The notes: a model not told the origin generated them from the sequence alone. A stretch of DNA of 64,000 nt from Reclinomonas americana ATCC 50394 (GCA_048213135.1 PS015009.1:868001-932000), one strand, 5' to 3'; shown: positions 1 through 8,906, counted from the stretch's first letter. Numbers and translations are program-made.

Positions 1-2
1 AA

Positions 3-305
3 ATACTCACCTACATACCTTCCTGGCTTAAAAACAAGTACCTGCTTACTTCCGTTGCCTTTGTGCTGCTGATGGTGTTCTTCGATAATAAGGACATTCC
101 GTCCAGTATCGAGCGCTGGAGCAAGTTGAAGGAATTGCAAAAAAGTGAACAACATTTAGCCCAACAGATAGCCGATGCCCGAAAAGAGTTGAATTTGCTG
201 AAAACAAATGCGCAAACTGTTGAAAAATATGCAAGGGAAAATTACCTGATGAAGAAAGATAACGAGGATCTTTTCGTCGTGAAAAGCCCATCCACGGCCA
301 AATAA
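3..305 (+). CDS. DivIC/FtsB-like septum formation protein (5' end outside window)
   Basis: The reading frame is open from the left edge of the window, so the N-terminus is missing; about 100 codons are visible. A hydrophobic segment (KYLLTSVAFVLLMVFFD) is followed by a charged, coiled-coil-like stretch (LQKSEQHLAQQIADARKELN) and a short globular tail with YARENYLMKK. One short membrane helix, a coiled coil and the conserved A-R-E-x-Y-x-M-K-x-x-x-E end is the layout of the FtsB/DivIC family, small bitopic proteins that bridge division proteins at the septum. A GTG at 63 would give only 80 residues and would cut the membrane segment, so I regard it as an internal codon. The family is known; the role here is inferred. 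Confidence 0.8.
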   Translation: MLTYIPSWLKNKYLLTSVAFVLLMVFFDNKDIPSSIERWSKLKELQKSEQHLAQQIADARKELNLLKTNAQTVEKYARENYLMKKDNEDLFVVKSPSTAK

Positions 306-396
306 TTTGCTTAGAATACAATATCCCACCGTAATTTCCGTTTATGTAAGCGGATATGAATATTTAATTTTTTTAACACAAGCAACCAACCGTTGT

Positions 397-636
397 ATGC
401 ACAATTTTACCCTGGAAGATTTGCTTCGCTATTTGTATAACGAAACTTCCCCTGAACAAACAGCTCAAATAAAAGCTGCTTTGGAGACCGACTGGACACT
501 GCGTGAAAAATTCGAGGTAATGGCTTCTGCCAAACAAAGGCTGGAAGCCCTTAAGATGTCGCCCCGCCAGCAAACGATCGACAACATCCTTAACCACGCC
601 GAAAAAGCCGTTTCAGAACTTTCATCAATGGCCTGA
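397..636 (+). CDS. Small conserved hypothetical protein, anti-sigma-like N-terminus
   Basis: A 79-residue soluble protein. I start it at the ATG of MHNFTLEDLLRYLYNE, because the frame upstream of this codon reads as non-coding, AT-rich leader. The first 40 residues (LLRYLYNETSPEQTAQIKAA, then a Trp and LREKFE) resemble the helical N-terminal module of membrane anti-sigma factors, where a short acidic E-x-x-x-E segment precedes a turn. There is no membrane segment and no Cys/His zinc motif, so it is not a complete anti-sigma factor. It lies between the division protein and nth on the same strand, about 90 bp after the former. Function unknown. Confidence 0.6.
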   Translation: MHNFTLEDLLRYLYNETSPEQTAQIKAALETDWTLREKFEVMASAKQRLEALKMSPRQQTIDNILNHAEKAVSELSSMA

Positions 637-692
637 TACCCCAACCGGTAATTAACTTATTTTCGCTCCCGGCCCTTTAGCCGGGATTTTTT

Positions 693-1340
693 ATGACCAC
701 GAAGGAACGGTACGATTTTGTGATCGACTATTTTAAGGAACACGCCCCCAATGCGGAAACGGAACTGATCTACGATAACCCTTTCCAGTTGCTGGTGGCC
801 GTTATTTTGTCGGCACAGTGTACCGATAAAAGGGTAAATATGACTACCCCTGCCATTTTTGAACGGTACCCCGATGCCGAAACGATGAGCCGGGCTTCTG
901 TGGAAGACATGTTTGGCCTGATCAGGAGCATCTCCTATCCCAATAACAAATCCAAGCACCTGGTGGGTATGGCTAAAATGCTGGTAGAGCGATTTGGCGG
1001 ACGTGTACCCATGACCGTTGAGGAACTCATTCAACTGCCGGGTGTGGGCCGGAAGACCGCCAATGTGATCACTTCAGTGGTTGATGAACAGCCCAATATG
1101 GCCGTAGATACCCATGTTTTCCGCGTCAGCGCCCGCATCGGCCTTACCCGGAATGCCACTACCCCGCTGGCCGCTGAAAAACAACTGATCAGCCATCTTC
1201 CCCGCGAATATGTGTTCCGTGCACACCACTGGCTTATCCTTCATGGCCGGTACATCTGCGTGGCCCGAAACCCCCGCTGCTCCGAATGCGGGCTTAAACC
1301 GGTGTGTAAATATTTTATGAAACAAAAAACGAAAAGTTGA
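693..1340 (+). CDS. nth: Endonuclease III (DNA glycosylase/AP lyase)
   Basis: A 215-residue protein, close to the usual 211 of the family. It removes oxidised pyrimidines and cleaves the abasic site in base-excision repair. The helix-hairpin-helix LPGVGRKTAN carries the catalytic lysine near residue 121, and MAVDTHVFR carries the catalytic aspartate near residue 139, matching the K120/D138 pair of the E. coli enzyme. The C-terminal C-x6-C-x2-C-x5-C (CVARNPRCSECGLKPVC) is the [4Fe-4S] loop. All key residues are intact. It follows the small hypothetical gene by 56 bp on the same strand. Confidence 0.97.
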   Translation: MTTKERYDFVIDYFKEHAPNAETELIYDNPFQLLVAVILSAQCTDKRVNMTTPAIFERYPDAETMSRASVEDMFGLIRSISYPNNKSKHLVGMAKMLVERFGGRVPMTVEELIQLPGVGRKTANVITSVVDEQPNMAVDTHVFRVSARIGLTRNATTPLAAEKQLISHLPREYVFRAHHWLILHGRYICVARNPRCSECGLKPVCKYFMKQKTKS

Positions 1341-1434
1341 AATTTTTTTGAGGAAATATCCCTTTATTTGTATAGTAATCGACCACCCTTCCAAAACCCG
1401 GCTAAATTTTTAATAAAGGACATATTCTAATTGC

Positions 1435-2376
1435 ATGAAAAAATTATTAGTTTTTGTTGGGCTTGTATTGCTGTTTTCCTTTGTTTCTCCCCACGCCTCT
1501 GCACAGTACTACTTCTATGACAATGATCATTATGACACCCCGCTCATCTTTGAAGTAGGCGGATCTGTTGGTGCCATGAACTCCCTTACCGACCTGGGAG
1601 GAAGAAAAGGCATAGGTAAAAAATTCGTGAAGGATCTTAACCTGAATAAAACCAATGTTTGCGGAAGCATTTTCCTGGGCGCTACTTACAGGGATATGAT
1701 TATGTTCAAACTGGAAGCTGCTTTTGGTAAAGTACAGGGCGATGACGCCGTACTGAAAAAAGTGGCACCCAGCACTTTCGGCCGCTATGAAAGGAACCTG
1801 AATTTCAGGAGCAAAATCACCGAATTCTCCGGTATGTTTGAAATTCACCCGTTGTATATATTCAATAACTACGACGGCGACAACGATAAAACGCCACCCA
1901 GCTTTTCTCCTTACATCACAGCCGGTGTGGGCCTGTTCTCTTTTAACCCGCAGGCAAAAACCACCAACGGTTGGGTAGACCTTCAGCCACTAAGCACCGA
2001 AGGACAGGGCTTTGCAGAATACCCCGACAGGAAAGTGTATAAATTAAGGCAGATCAACTTTCCCGTAGGTGCCGGTGTAAAATATGAGATTCTGCCCAAC
2101 ATCAACCTGAGGGCCGAATTCGTTTACCGCATCCTCAATACCGACTACCTGGATGATGTAAGTACCGATTACATTGACCCTACCCTTTATCCCAACTATT
2201 TTACCGGCGCCAAACTCACGAACGCGTTCCTGCTCAATGACCGCCAGTATGAACTGGATCCTACGCACATCACCAATCCCGGAGATCAGCGTGGCAACTC
2301 AAAAAATAAGGACGCCTACTTTTCCTTTAACCTGAAAGTGAGCTATACTTTCGGAAGGGAAAGGATCAGGAGGTAA
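1435..2376 (+). CDS. Secreted outer-membrane beta-barrel protein (PorG/DUF6089-like)
   Basis: A 313-residue protein with a clear signal peptide (MKKLLVFVGLVLLFSFV, cleavage near HASAQ). The mature part is rich in alternating aromatic/polar strands such as FEVGGSVGAMN, GSIFLGATYRD, YITAGVGLFSFNP, NFPVGAGVKYEI, NLRAEFVYRIL and YFSFNLKVSYTFG, ending in an aromatic-glycine strand typical of outer-membrane barrels. The single-chain barrel with GVGLFSFNP and GAGVKYEI segments resembles the DUF6089 group that includes the T9SS protein PorG; that link is a suggestion only. It is followed by a strong bidirectional hairpin. Confidence 0.75.
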   Translation: MKKLLVFVGLVLLFSFVSPHASAQYYFYDNDHYDTPLIFEVGGSVGAMNSLTDLGGRKGIGKKFVKDLNLNKTNVCGSIFLGATYRDMIMFKLEAAFGKVQGDDAVLKKVAPSTFGRYERNLNFRSKITEFSGMFEIHPLYIFNNYDGDNDKTPPSFSPYITAGVGLFSFNPQAKTTNGWVDLQPLSTEGQGFAEYPDRKVYKLRQINFPVGAGVKYEILPNINLRAEFVYRILNTDYLDDVSTDYIDPTLYPNYFTGAKLTNAFLLNDRQYELDPTHITNPGDQRGNSKNKDAYFSFNLKVSYTFGRERIRR

Positions 2377-2395
2377 TACGATAACTCTTTAATAG

Positions 2396-2425
2396 AAAAG
2401 CCCGCAAATAATTTGCGGGCTTTTG
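2396..2425. terminator. Bidirectional hairpin terminator
   Basis: An A-run, CCCGCAAAT, one unpaired base, ATTTGCGGG and a T-run form a nearly perfect stem. The genes on either side converge on it, so it can serve the barrel gene on the plus strand and the glutamate-synthase-like gene on the minus strand. Confidence 0.85.
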
Positions 2426-2543
2426 ATTTTGACCTGGTGCAGAAGAAGTAATCCACAAAGGCGCTAAACGATAAAGCAAGTGACCGTATTCCTTCAGGAT
2501 ATAAAACATTGTGATATTCGTGGCTTCGCGGGAAAACGCTATA

Positions 2544-4127
2544 TCACCAGTTATCCGCGCTGGCCTTTTCATAATCTTCCCTGTACTTATCCGGTATATG
2601 ACCATTGACCATACAACCTGTTTCACAACTGGGGAATATATCTTCAAACGTACGCACTTCATTCATAAATACCCTGCGGTAGATGTGGCTGCGGGTAAGC
2701 TGCCGCGGCTGGTCAATGCCCGCCGCACCGATCAGTTCCACAAAGGTTTTTACGGTATCCTCATGATAATTGAATACCCTGTCGGCCTTATCACCCACCA
2801 CCAGCCCCTTGGTCAGTGCCGGGTCCTGCGTGGCCACGCCCGTAGGACATTTATTCGTATTACACACCAGGGCCTGTATGCAACCCAGTGCCATCATCAT
2901 GGCCCGGGCGCTGTTGCACGCGTCGGCGCCCAGCGCGATGGCCCTTACCAGGTGAAAACCGCTGAGTACTTTCCCGGAGGCCAGCAGTTTTATTTTATCC
3001 CTTACACCAAAACCACATAGCATGTTATGCACAAAGGCCAAACCATCCATAAGCGGTGCGCCTACATAATTGCTGAATTCCTGCGGCGCGGCGCCGGTTC
3101 CGCCTTCTCCACCGTCCACCGTAATAAAGTCGGGGTACACACCGGTAGCCAGCATCGCTTTGCAAATGGCCATGAACTCATGTTTGCGGCCGATGCAGAG
3201 TTTAAAGCCCACCGGTTTACCATCGCTTTCATCACGTAATACTTTGATGAACTGCATCATCTCTACCGGGTTACTGAACGCGGAATGATAAGGCGGGGAA
3301 TACACTGTTGTGTAAGGTTCCACCAGGCGTATGGCCGCTATCTCGGGTGTGTTTTTCTTACCGGGCAATATACCACCGTGACCGGGTTTAGCACCCTGCG
3401 ACAATTTCAGTTCTATCATTTTCACCTCCGGGCGGGTAGCATTGCTCCTGTAGGCGGCGGCGTCAAAATTGCCATCCTTACCCCTGGCGCCAAAATAACC
3501 CGTACCGATCTGCCAGATGAGATCTCCGCCCATTTTAAGGTGATAAGGGCTGATGCCGCCTTCACCTGTATTGTGCGCAAAACCTCCTTTCTTAGCACCG
3601 CCATTCAGCGCCATAATAGCCTGCGGGCTCAGCGATCCGAAGCTCATCGCACTTACATTCAGCACACTGAGCTGGTAAGGCTGTTTGCAATCCGCATTGC
3701 CAACTGTAACGCGGGGGTGGTGATCCAGTTTATGAAAATCTTTCGGCGCTATGCTGTGGCTCATCCATTCATATCCCTCGGCGTATACGTCCAGCTGGGT
3801 GCCAAAAGGCATGGTATCCGTTTCCTGTTTGGCCCGCTGGTAAATCGTGTTCCTGTCGAGCCGGTTGATTGGTCTGCCATCAATATCACTCTCCACGAAA
3901 TACTGGTACAGCTTGGGGCGCAGGGCTTCCATCAGCCAGCGCATCCGCCCGAACAGGGGAAAGTTACGCATCAGCGAATGGCGGGTTTGCACCATATCCA
4001 ATATACCCATACCAAAAAGAAGGAGCACAGCGCCCAGCAACCACCAGAACCCGCTCCATACATATATTGCCAGTGCGGCCAGGGCCACAACAAGCAGGAG
4101 GTTTACAATAATGAATACTTTTCTCAT
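2544..4127 (-). CDS. Membrane-anchored FMN-binding glutamate synthase-family protein
   Basis: A 527-residue protein. I start it at MRKVFIIVNLLLVV, because the upstream in-frame codons overlap a palindromic element and are not protein-like. Two hydrophobic segments span roughly residues 4-45, followed by the FMN/3Fe-4S synthase domain of GltB: HNTGEGGISPYH, GAKPGHGG, TVDGGEGGTGAAP, LASGKVLSGFH and the cluster motif C-x5-C-x4-C (CIQALVCNTNKC) followed by PTGVA. The amidotransferase and NAD(P)H subunits are absent, as in the stand-alone family of about 530 residues. The electron donor and true substrate of these stand-alone proteins are not well established. It ends facing the terminator at 2.4 kb. 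Confidence 0.9.
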   Translation of the reverse strand: MRKVFIIVNLLLVVALAALAIYVWSGFWWLLGAVLLLFGMGILDMVQTRHSLMRNFPLFGRMRWLMEALRPKLYQYFVESDIDGRPINRLDRNTIYQRAKQETDTMPFGTQLDVYAEGYEWMSHSIAPKDFHKLDHHPRVTVGNADCKQPYQLSVLNVSAMSFGSLSPQAIMALNGGAKKGGFAHNTGEGGISPYHLKMGGDLIWQIGTGYFGARGKDGNFDAAAYRSNATRPEVKMIELKLSQGAKPGHGGILPGKKNTPEIAAIRLVEPYTTVYSPPYHSAFSNPVEMMQFIKVLRDESDGKPVGFKLCIGRKHEFMAICKAMLATGVYPDFITVDGGEGGTGAAPQEFSNYVGAPLMDGLAFVHNMLCGFGVRDKIKLLASGKVLSGFHLVRAIALGADACNSARAMMMALGCIQALVCNTNKCPTGVATQDPALTKGLVVGDKADRVFNYHEDTVKTFVELIGAAGIDQPRQLTRSHIYRRVFMNEVRTFEDIFPSCETGCMVNGHIPDKYREDYEKASADNW

Positions 4128-4176
4128 GTGATAAAAGTAAAAAATAGGTGAGTAAAAATCAAAACCATAAAGATCA

Positions 4177-4235
4177 GGCAATGCTGCGGTTTCATTTTGG
4201 GTCATCCCGGCGAGAGGAAAGAGGGCTGCGCTACC
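4177..4235. repeat. Short copy of the palindromic element family (copy C)
   Basis: GGCAATGCTGCGGTTTCATT followed by GGTCATCCCGGCGAGAGGA aligns with the reverse strand of the element at 35822-35973 and with the inner arm of the one at 16370-16492. The other end (GGGCTGCGCTACC) resembles the opposite terminal arm, so this looks like an internally deleted copy of about 59 bp. Confidence 0.6.
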
Positions 4236-4392
4236 TATGATTTATAGCGTCGTTTCAGGTCCTGTTCAGTACATGGACGGTATTGAGTGTATGGCCGCAT
4301 CATTTTGTGTAATATTTTTCCCGGCCTTTTACAACAAGTCGCTCTTAATGAAGTGGTTCCGGCTCTGGTCGCATTTTTGAGCACCCGGTAGT

Positions 4393-5535
4393 ATGAAAAG
4401 CCGGACAAAAAGTTCAACCACCGCTTCCCGCTTCCGCGGATTTTTTAAAGGAAAGAAAAGAATGATCTTCCTGTGCATCATCCTGGCACTGGTGATCTTG
4501 CGCCTTTTCCTCCCCGCTATTGTAAAACGTTACGTCAACAAAACACTGAATAACATCCCCGGTTACCACGGGCATGTGGAAGATATTGATATCGCCCTGT
4601 ACCGTGGCGCTTACGTGATCCACGGGTTGTACCTGTATAAGGACGGAGATAAAAAACCGATGCTGTATTTTCCCGAATCGGATATTTCCATTGAATGGAA
4701 GTCGCTGTTCAAAGGCAGGATTGTAAGTGAGATAGAAATGTACAAACCAAAAGTGACGCTGTATGTAACCGGGAATAAATTATCGTCGAAACAAAAACCC
4801 AAACACGACGACTGGACCACCGCTTTAAAAAAACTGGTGCCGATAAAGATCAACCGGTTGAAGATAACCGATGGCGAGATCGCTTATGCCGATATTATTG
4901 AAAGCCCGGATATTGACCTGTCCATCAAACAAGTGGACATGACCATCACCAATATGGGCAACGTGACAGATCACCAGAAAGCACTGCCCTCAAAGCTTTC
5001 GCTGAAAGGCGTTTCCTTTGGCAAGGGCAGCCTGTCTGTCAACGGCAATCTCAACTTCCTGAAACGTATTCCCGATCTTGATCTTGACCTGGCGCTCCGC
5101 AAATCGGATGTAACGGCGCTGAATGATGTTTCCATGGCCGCCGCGGGTTTCGATTTTGAACGGGGGCAATTTGAACTGTATATCGAAGCCGCCATCAATA
5201 ACGGCTACCTCAACGGTTCTGTAAAACCCATGTTCCACAACATTAAGATCCCCGACAGTTTCAAGGAAAAGAGTCCTGTTCTGAAACGGGTATGGGAAGG
5301 CATCATTACGTTTTTCGGCTTTGTGCTGAAAAACAAAAGCAAGGATTCCTTTGCCACTAAAATACCTGTAGAGGGAGATCTGAATGATCCCAGGACTGAT
5401 ACCTGGGAACTGATCAGGAATGTTTTCCGGAACGGTTTTGTTGAACCTTTCAAAAATGAAGTGGACAATGATATCCGGTTCAAAGACGCCAAACCCGGCA
5501 AACAGGAAAAAGAAAAGGAGAAAAAGAAGAAATGA
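4393..5535 (+). CDS. DUF748/AsmA-like membrane-anchored protein
   Basis: A 380-residue protein with a basic N-terminus, one membrane helix (MIFLCIILALVILRLFLPAI, about residues 24-43) and a long beta-rich periplasmic part. The pattern NIPGYHGHVEDIDIALYRGA, then YPESDISIEWKSLFKGRIV and KITDGEIAYADI is typical of DUF748 proteins, relatives of the AsmA/TamB superfamily thought to act in the cell envelope. The C-terminus is very lysine/glutamate rich. It is convergent with the AraC-type gene with only two bases between the stop codons and no visible terminator. Confidence 0.75.
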   Translation: MKSRTKSSTTASRFRGFFKGKKRMIFLCIILALVILRLFLPAIVKRYVNKTLNNIPGYHGHVEDIDIALYRGAYVIHGLYLYKDGDKKPMLYFPESDISIEWKSLFKGRIVSEIEMYKPKVTLYVTGNKLSSKQKPKHDDWTTALKKLVPIKINRLKITDGEIAYADIIESPDIDLSIKQVDMTITNMGNVTDHQKALPSKLSLKGVSFGKGSLSVNGNLNFLKRIPDLDLDLALRKSDVTALNDVSMAAAGFDFERGQFELYIEAAINNGYLNGSVKPMFHNIKIPDSFKEKSPVLKRVWEGIITFFGFVLKNKSKDSFATKIPVEGDLNDPRTDTWELIRNVFRNGFVEPFKNEVDNDIRFKDAKPGKQEKEKEKKKK

Positions 5536-5537
5536 TG

Positions 5538-5921
5538 TTATGCCACGGCAGCTGCGGGGATCAGTTCTTCTGCAGATTTACCTCTCGACACTTCCATTCG
5601 TACGATCGCCGGTGACAGGCCCGTAACTTCCACGCAATACTTGTTAAACGTTGTTTTGGAATTGAAGCCCGCCATCTGTGCAAGGGTGTGCAGGGTATAA
5701 ATATGATTATCCTTGTTTTGCAGCAACCGCACAAAGTACGTAAGCCTGAAGTGATTGATGTACTTATGAAAATTCTTCTGCCTCGAGTTCGACCGGATTG
5801 CCTGTGAAATGTTCACGCTGGATGTACCCAGCCTGGCCGCAAGGATCGATAAGGTAAGATCGGGGTTTTTGTAGAGCAGCTCTCCTTCGAGCAGGTTCTC
5901 TATCTTTTTAAATGTATCCAT
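5538..5921 (-). CDS. Stand-alone AraC-type HTH regulator
   Basis: A 127-residue protein that is essentially only the double helix-turn-helix DNA-binding domain of the AraC/XylS family. The first HTH lies at LTLSILAARLGTSSVNISQA. The second lies at IYTLHTLAQMAGFNSKTTFN, followed by KYCVEVTGLSPAIVR, which corresponds to the family signature F-x-x-x-x-G-x-S-P. There is no ligand-binding or membrane domain, unlike most Chitinophagaceae relatives, which carry an N-terminal sensor. No fragment of a sensor is visible upstream. Target genes cannot be told from the sequence. Confidence 0.88.
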   Translation of the reverse strand: MDTFKKIENLLEGELLYKNPDLTLSILAARLGTSSVNISQAIRSNSRQKNFHKYINHFRLTYFVRLLQNKDNHIYTLHTLAQMAGFNSKTTFNKYCVEVTGLSPAIVRMEVSRGKSAEELIPAAAVA

Positions 5922-6161
5922 GTGTTTGTAATGAGCGTGGCTTTATAAACGCTGGTATTGGAAATCGTTGTTTCAGCTTTATGCAACTGTGCTCCTGAAA
6001 ACAGGCCGCTATGCTTAGGCTATTAATAAAGACGATTGATCGCAGCAATAGGTTGCATTTTTCCCGTACATCTCCGGCGCTGATAATCAATGCTGAAAAT
6101 ATTATGACAGTATCATTACGGCGGGTGTAAAGGTTTATCTTCCCGTCTTGCTACCGGGTTT

Positions 6162-6827
6162 ATGGATTTACGTTTAAAAATGCATCCAAAAGCTATGTCA
6201 CAACGCCTCTATACGTCAGCGCCATACCGCCAGTGGTATGCTCTTTTACTTACCATGATCATTGTTGTTCTGCTGGGCGCTTTCGTTGGCCGCAAGTCCG
6301 CTGATCCTGAACTGGATTGCGTGCTGTCTGTAAAAAAGACGAGCTACCGGCTGGGGCAGGTTCCCGAGCTGGAAGTAGCTATTATCAATAAAGGAAAGAA
6401 ACCGGTGTGGCTGATCGGTTCGCTTGACGGGTCGGAGGTCAAATGGAGGATGCCGTATTGCTATTTCACGGTTAAGAAACCCACACCGGACAGTATACCT
6501 GTTTTAGGGTGCAGGACACTCAACCCCCTGAGGGAAAAAGATTTTATAAAAGTAGGCCCGGGCGAAACTTTTAATCCTTACCGTTCCGTAGACGATGGCG
6601 GCTTTTTTACAGCTCATGAAATAAGACCCGAAACCTTCCGTAACCCGGGTATTTACAGCATCAGGTTTTATTATTCTACTGCAACGCCGGACAAAACACG
6701 TTTCTATGGCAGCGAGATATGGAGCAGGAAGGGCGGCAGCACACCTTCAGCTATTGCATCGTTGCTTGGCAAAGTGCCCGAAGTGGAACTGGTGAGCAAT
6801 GAGATCCGGATCGAGATCACCAAATAA
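6162..6827 (+). CDS. Hypothetical membrane-anchored protein, Ig-like exterior domain
   Basis: A 221-residue protein with one N-terminal membrane helix (WYALLLTMIIVVLLGAFVG, about residues 25-43) and a beta-rich rest. Phrases such as KTSYRLGQVPELEVAIINKG and NPGIYSIRFYYSTATPDKT resemble the Ig-like fold seen in Bacteroidota proteins that describe 'loading' or inhibitor domains (strand, turn, then IxNxG). There are no catalytic motifs. Several ATGs lie close together (6162, 6180, 6195), so the exact start is open. It ends at a strong terminator shared with korA. Function unknown. Confidence 0.6.
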   Translation: MDLRLKMHPKAMSQRLYTSAPYRQWYALLLTMIIVVLLGAFVGRKSADPELDCVLSVKKTSYRLGQVPELEVAIINKGKKPVWLIGSLDGSEVKWRMPYCYFTVKKPTPDSIPVLGCRTLNPLREKDFIKVGPGETFNPYRSVDDGGFFTAHEIRPETFRNPGIYSIRFYYSTATPDKTRFYGSEIWSRKGGSTPSAIASLLGKVPEVELVSNEIRIEITK

Positions 6828-6834
6828 CCGGCAT

Positions 6835-6870
6835 AAAAAAGCCCGCTTCAATAGCGGGCCTTATATTTTT
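6835..6870. terminator. Bidirectional hairpin terminator
   Basis: A6, GCCCGCT, a five-base loop, AGCGGGC, then a T-rich stretch. It sits between two genes that end towards each other. Confidence 0.85.
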
Positions 6871-6881
6871 TGATCGCTGTT

Positions 6882-8738
6882 TTACAACAACTGTTTGATC
6901 TCTTCTACCAGTTCACCTTTGGTGATGGGTACGCCCATGATCTTGTTGTAAGGTTTGGCATCTGCCAGGTATACATCGCGGATGATCTTCACCAGTTGCC
7001 CGTTGTTGATCTCGGGTACCAGTACATGATCGTAATTTTTGAGCATGTCGCCCAGGTTACGCGGGAAGGGCCGTACATAACGCAGGTGAGCGTGCGCAAC
7101 GGCATGGCCCTGCTGCTGCAGTTCGTTACAGGCACTTTTGATGGCGCCGTACGTACTTCCCCAGCCGAGTACCAGCACTTTGCCTTTATCTGGCCCGCTG
7201 TCCAGATGCTGTTCGGGAATATGTTCGGCAATAAGGTCCACCTTGCGCTGGCGGGTTTTCACCATATGCTGGTGGTTATCAGGATCGTAACTGATGTTGC
7301 CGGTCACGTCCTGTTTTTCCAGTCCGCCTACGCGATGCTCCAGTCCGTGTGTACCGGGAATAGCCCATGGCCGCACCAGCCGTTCATCTCTTTTATACGG
7401 CTGAAACTTGCCGTTGTCATCCAGGTCGGACGCCACATTAAGCGAAGCGAAAGAAGTTTTGATCGGCTCCAGCTGATCGGCTGTAGGGAACCGCCAGGGT
7501 TCGGCGCCGTTGGCGATATAACCATCACTCAGGAACATCACCGGCGTCATGTGCTGAACGGCAATGCGTACGGCTTCATATACCGCGCTGAAACAATCGC
7601 TGGGTGTGGCGGCGGCGATCACCGGCATAGGACATTCTCCATTGCGGCCATAATAAGCCTGCAGCAGATCACTTTGCTCTGTTTTGGTTGGCAGACCGGT
7701 ACTCGGTCCGCCCCTTTGTATGTTTACAATCAGCAGGGGTATTTCCAGCATAACTGCAAGCCCCATGGCTTCCGCTTTCAGCGCGATGCCGGGACCGCTG
7801 CTGGTGGTGATGCCCAGGTGCCCGCCATAACTGGCGCCAATAGCAGAAGTGATCGCGGCGATCTCATCCTCTGCCTGGAAAGTACGTACACCAAATGCTT
7901 TGTGGCGGCTGAGTTCGTGCAGGATATCGCTTGCCGGGGTAATGGGATAACTGCCCAGGAATAAAGGCAGCCTGCTTTTCTGCGAAGCGGCGATCAATCC
8001 GTAGGCCAGCGACTGGTTGCCCATAATGGAACGGTAAGTACCCGGTTCCATCCTTGCTTTTTCTACTTTATATCTTGTCGTAAATGTTTCCGTTGTATCG
8101 CCGAAATGATAACCGGCCTGCAGCGCTTTGATATTGCTTTCAAATATCTCAGGCTTCTTACCGAATTTTTCTTTAATGAATGCGGAGGTGCTGTCCATAT
8201 CGCGGCCATACATCCAGTACAGGAAACCGAGTACAAACATGTTCTTGGCCCGGTCTTTTTCCTTGGTGCCCATGGTGATATCCTTCAATGCCTCACGGGT
8301 CATTTTGGTTACATCCATTTTGATGACCTCGTAACTGGAGAGGCTGTCATCTTCCAAAGGGTTAACGCCTTCGGGATAATTGGCGAGACGAAGATTTTTG
8401 GCGTCGAAGCCATCGGTGTTGGCGATGATCTTACCGCCCGGTTTCAGGGCCTTGAGATTCGTTTTCAGCGCCGCGGCATTCATGGCCACCAGCACGTCGC
8501 AGGCATCGCCGGGGGTAAATATCCTGTCGGAGGAAAAACGCAGCTGATAACCGCTCACGCCCGGCAGGGTGCCTATCGGGGCACGTATTTCCGCCGGAAA
8601 ATCGGGGAACGTGGCCAGGTCAATACCCAGCAGGGCCGTATTATTGGTGAACTGGCTGCCGGTGAGCTGCATACCGTCACCACTGTCGCCTGCGAATTTT
8701 ATAACAACTTCCTGTAATACTTCTTCTTTTACTGGCAT
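6882..8738 (-). CDS. korA: 2-oxoacid:acceptor (ferredoxin) oxidoreductase, alpha subunit with fused gamma domain
   Basis: A 618-residue protein. It starts at MPVKEEVLQEVVIKFAG; the in-frame codons further upstream overlap the promoter. Residues about 10-190 are the gamma domain (FAGDSGDGMQLTGSQF, FPDFPAEIRAPIGTLPGVSG). The rest is the alpha (pyrimidine-binding) domain with GSYPITPASDILHELS, FQAEDEIAAITSAIGASYGG, TTSSGPGIALKAEAMGLAV and QRGGPSTGLPTKTEQSDLL. Such enzymes convert 2-oxoacids such as 2-oxoglutarate to acyl-CoA, reducing ferredoxin. A thiamine-diphosphate-binding beta subunit is required, and none is encoded in this window although it is usually adjacent. The gene is divergent from the arginase-fold gene. 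Confidence 0.95.
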   Translation of the reverse strand: MPVKEEVLQEVVIKFAGDSGDGMQLTGSQFTNNTALLGIDLATFPDFPAEIRAPIGTLPGVSGYQLRFSSDRIFTPGDACDVLVAMNAAALKTNLKALKPGGKIIANTDGFDAKNLRLANYPEGVNPLEDDSLSSYEVIKMDVTKMTREALKDITMGTKEKDRAKNMFVLGFLYWMYGRDMDSTSAFIKEKFGKKPEIFESNIKALQAGYHFGDTTETFTTRYKVEKARMEPGTYRSIMGNQSLAYGLIAASQKSRLPLFLGSYPITPASDILHELSRHKAFGVRTFQAEDEIAAITSAIGASYGGHLGITTSSGPGIALKAEAMGLAVMLEIPLLIVNIQRGGPSTGLPTKTEQSDLLQAYYGRNGECPMPVIAAATPSDCFSAVYEAVRIAVQHMTPVMFLSDGYIANGAEPWRFPTADQLEPIKTSFASLNVASDLDDNGKFQPYKRDERLVRPWAIPGTHGLEHRVGGLEKQDVTGNISYDPDNHQHMVKTRQRKVDLIAEHIPEQHLDSGPDKGKVLVLGWGSTYGAIKSACNELQQQGHAVAHAHLRYVRPFPRNLGDMLKNYDHVLVPEINNGQLVKIIRDVYLADAKPYNKIMGVPITKGELVEEIKQLL

Positions 8739-8798
8739 ATATGATTGCTGTTTATGGCCGGCCAAAGGCATGATGCTGTAAGGTTCCCGGTCAGCGGA

Positions 8799-8806
8799 CA
8801 AAGTTA
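8799..8806 (-). promoter_or_regulatory. Putative -7 box of the korA promoter
   Basis: Reading leftwards, the sequence is TAACTTTG, a full match to the Bacteroidota -7 box TAnnTTTG. It lies about 60 bp upstream of the korA ATG. The nearest TTTG further upstream is 24 bp away, longer than usual, so the -33 element is uncertain. Confidence 0.45.
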
Positions 8807-8861
8807 CAATTTAGGATGGCACTGAAGATACAAATTTCTTATCGCGAAAGCCCCGTAAAGG

Positions 8862-8892
8862 TTTGTGCTATGGGCTGAAAGTTTTAGGTTTG
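8862..8892 (+). promoter_or_regulatory. Bacteroidota-type promoter of the arginase-fold gene
   Basis: TTTG at 8862-8865, 19 bp, then TAGGTTTG at 8885-8892. This is an exact match to the -33/-7 consensus TTTG-N19-TAnnTTTG. The ATG of the downstream gene follows only 15 bp after the -7 box, so the leader would be very short. Confidence 0.65.
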
Positions 8893-8906
8893 CCAAAATT
8901 TTTTGC

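Noticed and set aside
307-396. N-terminal extension of the small protein starting at 397
   Set aside because: This part is AT-rich leader with no protein-like pattern; the ATG at 397 opens the conserved part.
3285-4151. Long open frame opposite the glutamate synthase-like gene
   Set aside because: The opposite strand encodes a clear GltB-family domain; the frame on this strand has no recognisable protein features and arises from codon bias.
5922-6161. Upstream extension of the AraC-type gene as a lost sensor domain
   Set aside because: The frames in this stretch show no sensor-like or hydrophobic pattern and are interrupted by stop codons.
6870-7964. Long open frame opposite korA
   Set aside because: The korA motifs lie on the other strand; this frame is a codon-bias shadow.
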